This document shows positions 7,435-10,628 of a DNA stretch of 10,628 bases, piece by piece. Under the pieces are notes generated by a model that did not search any database, was not told the origin of the DNA, and saw only the letters and a program-made list of their open reading frames with translations. Source of the DNA: Gemmatimonadota bacterium (GTDB taxonomy: Bacteria; Gemmatimonadota; Gemmatimonadetes; Longimicrobiales; Gaopeijiaceae); assembly GCA_002731735.1 (NCBI GenBank), contig PCCM01000144.1, positions 1-10,628 of the forward strand. Reading direction: 5' to 3'. Each line of letters opens with the position of its first letter. Within the stretch, counting starts at the first letter, position 1. Both the position numbers and the translations under genes were made by a program.

Positions 7435-8036
7435 CGCCTGTCGTCGCCGCAGGCTGTCATCGGAAACCATTCGGAAATGGTCATCATCGGCTCACCACCC
7501 CTAAGCAGTCGATAGGTGCGGGTGAGCCAGGTTCGATCGCCGAGGTCATCCAGCTCCGGGGGCAGATCAGAAACTGCCTGCCCATACCAGAGCAGCTCTC
7601 CGTGACTCTCCACCCGGGTTCGGCGCAGCAGTCGGCCGATGCCTTCGTCGCCGGTGTCGAGGCGCTCTTCCAGGGAAGCCGGCAGGCGCCCCGGGTCGAT
7701 CACCGCTTCACCGATGGCATACGTACGATCGCTCTGCTCTCCCTTGAGGATCACTCTTCGACGCACGATCGAATCTCCCGACGCCGCGTGTAGCCAGGGA
7801 TCGGCGACATCGAGCCGTTCTCTGACCTGAGACAGTTTGATCACCGCCACCGGCTCGAGGCAGGAGGCCTCGATGAACTGGGTGACGAGGCCGACGATGA
7901 CCAGCAAGCCCCGGTCGAAAGGCGCCAGGGAGCCGAGTGTCACCGGCTGCACATGGGCTGGTCGCGAGTCCTGAGCGACGAACAGATCGTCCATCATGAC
8001 GCGCGAGAACTCCTCCGATGTGGCGGCGGCGCTCAC
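7431..8036 (-). CDS. Chorismate pyruvate-lyase, DUF98 / Rv2949c-like (4-hydroxybenzoate synthase)
   Basis: Protein of about 201 residues resembling the DUF98/UbiC-like chorismate lyases, the family of mycobacterial Rv2949c, which releases pyruvate from chorismate to give 4-hydroxybenzoate for phenolic glycolipids. Visible marks are VIKLSQVRERL (65-75), the conserved RRRVILKGEQSDRTYAIGEAVI (92-113), PGRLPASLEERL (115-126), GIGRLL (132-137), TRTYRLLRGGEPMMTISEWFP (172-192). Glu189 in ISEWFP sits where UbiC has its active-site Glu155, and the Arg cluster at 92-94 where UbiC has Arg76. I chose GTG at 8036 because it overlaps the receptor stop in the GTGA pattern seen at neighbouring junctions. 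GTG at 8042, or ATG at 7997 or 7994 behind a strong GGAGGAG at 8016-8010, are real alternatives. It lies directly upstream of the CoA ligase. Family call is from pattern memory, not a search. Confidence 0.78.
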   Translation of the reverse strand: MSAAATSEEFSRVMMDDLFVAQDSRPAHVQPVTLGSLAPFDRGLLVIVGLVTQFIEASCLEPVAVIKLSQVRERLDVADPWLHAASGDSIVRRRVILKGEQSDRTYAIGEAVIDPGRLPASLEERLDTGDEGIGRLLRRTRVESHGELLWYGQAVSDLPPELDDLGDRTWLTRTYRLLRGGEPMMTISEWFPMTACGDDRR

Positions 8037-10177
8037 AACCACCAGTCGAGGACGACGAAGGCGGACAGCGGATCGGCAGGGATGACCGACGTCGATCCAA
8101 AGCCGCGCGTCTCATAGCTGGTGTCCGTCAGATTCTTCAGCTGCAGACTCAGACGACCCCGATTCCACCGCTGGAAGATCGCCGCCTCGAGGGTCACGTA
8201 GGCATCGATCTCGAAGGTGTTGTCGGGGGCGATGACGTGGTCGCTCACCCAGCGCCCGCCGCCGGCGATACCCAATCCACGGGCCAGTTCCGCCGTCGTC
8301 CACATCGTCACGGTGTGATCGGGGACGAAAGGAGCGCGATTGCCGCTGCGATCCATCATGTAGAAGATCAGCTGACCCACATCGGAAACGCCGATCACCA
8401 CCTGCTCGCGGAACTCGGTGAGCTCGGCGTCGGTATATGCGTAGGTGAGGAAGGCGAACCACCGGGGCTTAAGACGAACCTGCGTTTCCAGCTCCAGGCC
8501 GCGAGAACGCTGATCTCCCTGCTCCCGGGTCACGCCGGTGAGATCGGGGATGGCGATGTTGTCCTTCTGCAACTGGTAGGCGGCCAGCGACAGCGAGGCT
8601 CGGCCATCGTCGATGTCGCGCTTGACGCCCACTTCCACCTGCTGGCTTTCCTCGGCCTTGCGGTCGCCAACCACCAGGCTCGACGGAGGGCCGAAGGCGC
8701 GCCCGAAGCTGACATAGAAGGTCGTATTCCCCTGCACCTCGTAGGTGAGGCCCGCCATGGGGCTCAGCTTTTCATAGCTGCGTTCCGTGTCGGTGGCGGT
8801 GTCCTCGTAGTCGATGATGTCGAAGCGGCCCCCGAGAAACAGATGCAGCACCGGCGTCAGGGCGATACGATCGATGCCGTAGAAGCCGGCGATCAGGCTG
8901 GTGGCGTCGCCGGCCTGAGATTGCAGATCGAACAGCGGCCGCCATTCGTGATCGACGAAGTGGCCGACCTCATGGGAGACGCCATGCGCGGCGGTCTCCT
9001 GGGGACTGATCAGGTCGAGGGAAGGCAGCAGGGAGACATCCAGGGTGAACTCGTCGGTCTGCCGCGCCAGCTCGACGCCCAGGAGCCACTGGTGGTCCTT
9101 CCCCTGGAAAGAGCTCTGTGCGGTCACTTCCAGCTGATTGCCCAGAAAGACCTGCTCGTCGTCGAGAGACTGCAGGATCCGTGACACATCGAGTCCGCCA
9201 ACAGCGTTGGGGACAACGCCGGTGAGGAGTGTACCCGTCGAGGGCCAGTCAAAGTCGGTGAGATACAGCTTGTTGCGTACCGTCACACCACCGAGGCGAC
9301 GCTGGGCGTCGAAGCGCAGACGCTTGATGCTCTGTTCGGATTCGTCGAAGGGAGACTGATACGATCGCGTGCGCGGCACATCCGCCACCGAGGTGCCAAG
9401 CAGGGGAAGTCCCACATCCGTGGTGAAGTCCTGATCGACGATCTCCAGGCTGAGGCGGGCGCGGTTCTCCGGGTCATCCTCGTCCTGCCAGGCGAGGCTG
9501 GGATGTATCGCGAAACTGCGATTGTCGCGACCGACGCGGTAGCCGTCCGAATCGCTCCACATGCCGTTGAGCCGGGCCGCCCAGGGCGAACTCTCGCGGG
9601 CCGCCCACCCGACGTCGGCGGAGAGGCGCCTGGTCTGGTGGCTGCCGAAACTGGCGGAGATCCTTTGCGGGCCGTTCACGAGGGGACGCTTGGACACGAG
9701 GTTTACCGCCCCCGACATCGGATTGCCGCCGTAGAGGAAAGCCGCCGGCCCCTTCAGGATCTCCACACTCTCCACATTGTACAGGTGGTAGAAGCTGGCC
9801 TCCGGCTCGGCAACACCATCGATGAGAACGAGACTGCTGGTGAGTGAGTCGAAGCCGCGCAGCAGGAAGTAGTCGAAGATGCCGAAGCCGGTCTGTGATT
9901 GGGCGCCGGCAGCGTTGTGCAACGCGTCGCCGAGCAGAACCGCGCCCTGACTCTCAAGTCTGGGCCGGTTGATGACGGACACGCTGGCAGGGGTGGCGCG
10001 ATTCGACAGAGGCAGCTTGGTGGCGATCTCGTTGTCCATCGGCAGGGAGAGGCGCGTCTCCTCGATGACAACTTCTTCCACCGTGTAATCGGAACTGACG
10101 TCCGCATCCGGATCGGCGCCGACGACGGATGTTATCATGGCGGCGACGAAGAGGGGAACGACCGGCGTACGCATCAT
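8033..10177 (-). CDS. TonB-dependent outer-membrane receptor, siderophore type
   Basis: Outer-membrane receptor of 714 residues, the normal length for a siderophore-type TonB-dependent transporter. It has a signal peptide (about 1-20, VPLFVAAMITSVVGA), a possible TonB box around 33-40 (VEEVVIEE), and a plug domain (about 52-165). Plug marks are ATPASVSVINRP, LLRGFDSLTSSLVLIDGV, and NVESVEILKGPAAFLYGG (134-151) followed by GAVNLVSKRP. The rest is alternating beta strands of the barrel, including DGYRVGRDNRSFAIHPSLAW, TFYVSFGRAFGPPSSL and the RSRGLELETQVRL region. It ends FVVLDWWL, with aromatic residues at the C-terminus as outer-membrane barrels require. ATG at 10177 overlaps the TGA of the chimeric open frame by four bases (ATGA), and its stop overlaps the chorismate-lyase start. 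It imports an iron chelate or other large ligand using TonB energy; the ligand is unknown. Confidence 0.93.
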   Translation of the reverse strand: MMRTPVVPLFVAAMITSVVGADPDADVSSDYTVEEVVIEETRLSLPMDNEIATKLPLSNRATPASVSVINRPRLESQGAVLLGDALHNAAGAQSQTGFGIFDYFLLRGFDSLTSSLVLIDGVAEPEASFYHLYNVESVEILKGPAAFLYGGNPMSGAVNLVSKRPLVNGPQRISASFGSHQTRRLSADVGWAARESSPWAARLNGMWSDSDGYRVGRDNRSFAIHPSLAWQDEDDPENRARLSLEIVDQDFTTDVGLPLLGTSVADVPRTRSYQSPFDESEQSIKRLRFDAQRRLGGVTVRNKLYLTDFDWPSTGTLLTGVVPNAVGGLDVSRILQSLDDEQVFLGNQLEVTAQSSFQGKDHQWLLGVELARQTDEFTLDVSLLPSLDLISPQETAAHGVSHEVGHFVDHEWRPLFDLQSQAGDATSLIAGFYGIDRIALTPVLHLFLGGRFDIIDYEDTATDTERSYEKLSPMAGLTYEVQGNTTFYVSFGRAFGPPSSLVVGDRKAEESQQVEVGVKRDIDDGRASLSLAAYQLQKDNIAIPDLTGVTREQGDQRSRGLELETQVRLKPRWFAFLTYAYTDAELTEFREQVVIGVSDVGQLIFYMMDRSGNRAPFVPDHTVTMWTTAELARGLGIAGGGRWVSDHVIAPDNTFEIDAYVTLEAAIFQRWNRGRLSLQLKNLTDTSYETRGFGSTSVIPADPLSAFVVLDWWL

Positions 10178-10512
10178 GTGTAACGGGAATGTTGGAATTC
10201 GGGTGCGTAGAACAACGGCAGCAGCTGGTCGACGCGCAGCAGGCCGGTCGGCGTCAGGCGGACTTCGTCATTGGAGATCGCCTGAAACGGATCGCTCGCA
10301 AGTGCCAGTACTTCCTCCACTTCCGCCGACCGCACATGTCCTTGCTGACGAAACAAGTCGACGAAGAAGTGTTCGTACGCTGCGAGCCGGGGTTCGTCCT
10401 GCACCCACTTCAGTACCGTCTCTTCGCCAATCGCCAGCATCTCAGGCTCGGCAAATGAAGAAACCGCGCCGATCTGACTGTAGAGGCTCCCCACCTGACC
10501 GGTCATCGCCAT
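10174..10512 (-). pseudogene. Chimeric open frame: M3-peptidase-like N-terminal fragment joined to a HemN-like C-terminal tail
   Basis: Open frame of 112 codons from ATG at 10512 to TGA at 10174. Residues about 4-75 (TGQVGSLYSQIGAVSSFAEP, then EMLAIGEE, YEHFFVDLFRQQGHVRSAEVEEVLALASDPF) match the helical N-terminal domain of M3/oligoendopeptidase-F-like proteins. That domain continues upstream past an in-frame stop. From about residue 80 the text changes to DEVRLTPTGLLRVDQLLPLF and ends QHSRYT, which reads like the winged-helix tail of HemN/HemW-type radical SAM proteins. The HEXXH zinc site of M3 peptidases is absent, as is the CxxxCxxC of radical SAM enzymes, so neither activity is possible. 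The stop overlaps the receptor start (ATGA), so the tail was probably the original upstream operon gene. It may still be translated. The HemN-like call is moderate and rests on the last 33 residues. Confidence 0.6.
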
Positions 10513-10530
10513 CGCTTGCTGAGTGGTCGT

Positions 10531-10628
10531 TTACACTGCCTGCGACATGGCGGCGTAGAAATACAGCCTGGAGACGCGGCGTTGTATCTCGGCATTCCAG
10601 GTCTCGTATTCGGGCACGTCGCTGCGTG
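10531..10628 (-). pseudogene. Upstream part of the M3-peptidase-like remnant, ending at an in-frame TAA (runs off the right edge)
   Basis: The minus strand from 10626 reads, in the same frame as the fragment at 10512-10174, RSDVPEYETWNAEIQRRV, then SRLYFYAAMSQAV, then TAA at 10533-10531. The frame continues TTTQQAMAMTGQVGSLY into the downstream fragment without any shift. In M3/oligoendopeptidase-F proteins this is one continuous helical region (a Tyr-rich helix, a short acidic turn, then a helix ending in PE-hydrophobic-L), so the TAA replaces an ordinary sense codon. This indicates a nonsense mutation in a decaying gene, unless it is a sequencing error. The 18 bases between TAA and ATG 10512 contain no separate gene. 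Confidence 0.6.

Noticed and set aside
8018..9184. Plus-strand open frame of 388 codons
   Set aside because: Antisense to the barrel of the TonB-dependent receptor. Rich in His, Gln and Gly, with no recognisable domain.
10531..10533. Programmed readthrough or reassigned TAA within the M3-like frame
   Set aside because: The downstream part lacks the catalytic zinc motif and is fused to an unrelated tail, so the gene is decayed anyway. TAA also ends the ligase gene normally at 6150-6148.
1..10628. CRISPR arrays, tRNA/rRNA, insertion sequences, riboswitches, terminators or promoters
   Set aside because: By eye I saw no regularly spaced repeats, transposase-like proteins, hairpin-plus-T-run terminators or intergenic space that could hold them. 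Coding sequence covers nearly every base.

Overview
The window is GC-rich bacterial DNA in which every supportable gene lies on the minus strand. It reads from right to left as one tightly packed transcription unit of ten gene segments plus a decayed gene at the right edge. A TonB-dependent receptor means the host has an outer membrane. The protein style (a WPQWRGP-type PQQ propeller, a GT4 enzyme with a GMYCGSC motif, a DUF3311-symporter pair) suggests Planctomycetota or a relative. That is an impression from family resemblance, not a phylogeny.

Layout in transcription order. At 10628-10174 lies the remnant of an M3-type peptidase, broken by an in-frame TAA and then joined in frame to what looks like the tail of a HemN-like radical SAM protein. 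Next come a siderophore-type TonB-dependent receptor (10177-8033), a DUF98/Rv2949c-like chorismate pyruvate-lyase (8036-7431), a PaaK-like AMP-forming CoA ligase (7434-6148), and an FAD enzyme with flavin-halogenase motifs (6155-4914). These are followed by a secreted PQQ-like beta-propeller protein (4917-3664), a DUF3311 small membrane protein (3662-3435), a sodium:solute symporter (3438-1972), a GT4 glycosyltransferase (1964-657), a five-helix DMT-like membrane protein (660-190), and the first 63 residues of a 4HBT/YbgC-type hotdog thioesterase (190 to beyond the left edge).

Almost every junction is a 1-8 nt overlap or a gap under 10 nt, with ATGA, GTGA or TGATG arrangements, so the genes are probably cotranscribed and partly translationally coupled. 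There is no intergenic stretch over 300 bases, and I found no promoter, terminator, RNA gene, CRISPR array or mobile element.

The central inference is a chorismate-derived aryl pathway: chorismate to 4-hydroxybenzoate (lyase), activation to an aryl-CoA or adenylate (PaaK-like ligase), oxidation or halogenation (FAD enzyme), possible glycosylation (GT4), and thioester release (hotdog thioesterase). It is coupled to outer- and inner-membrane transport. This enzyme set recalls aryl-polyene, xanthomonadin and phenolic-glycolipid pathways. No ketosynthase or acyl carrier protein lies in the window, so the product is unknown.
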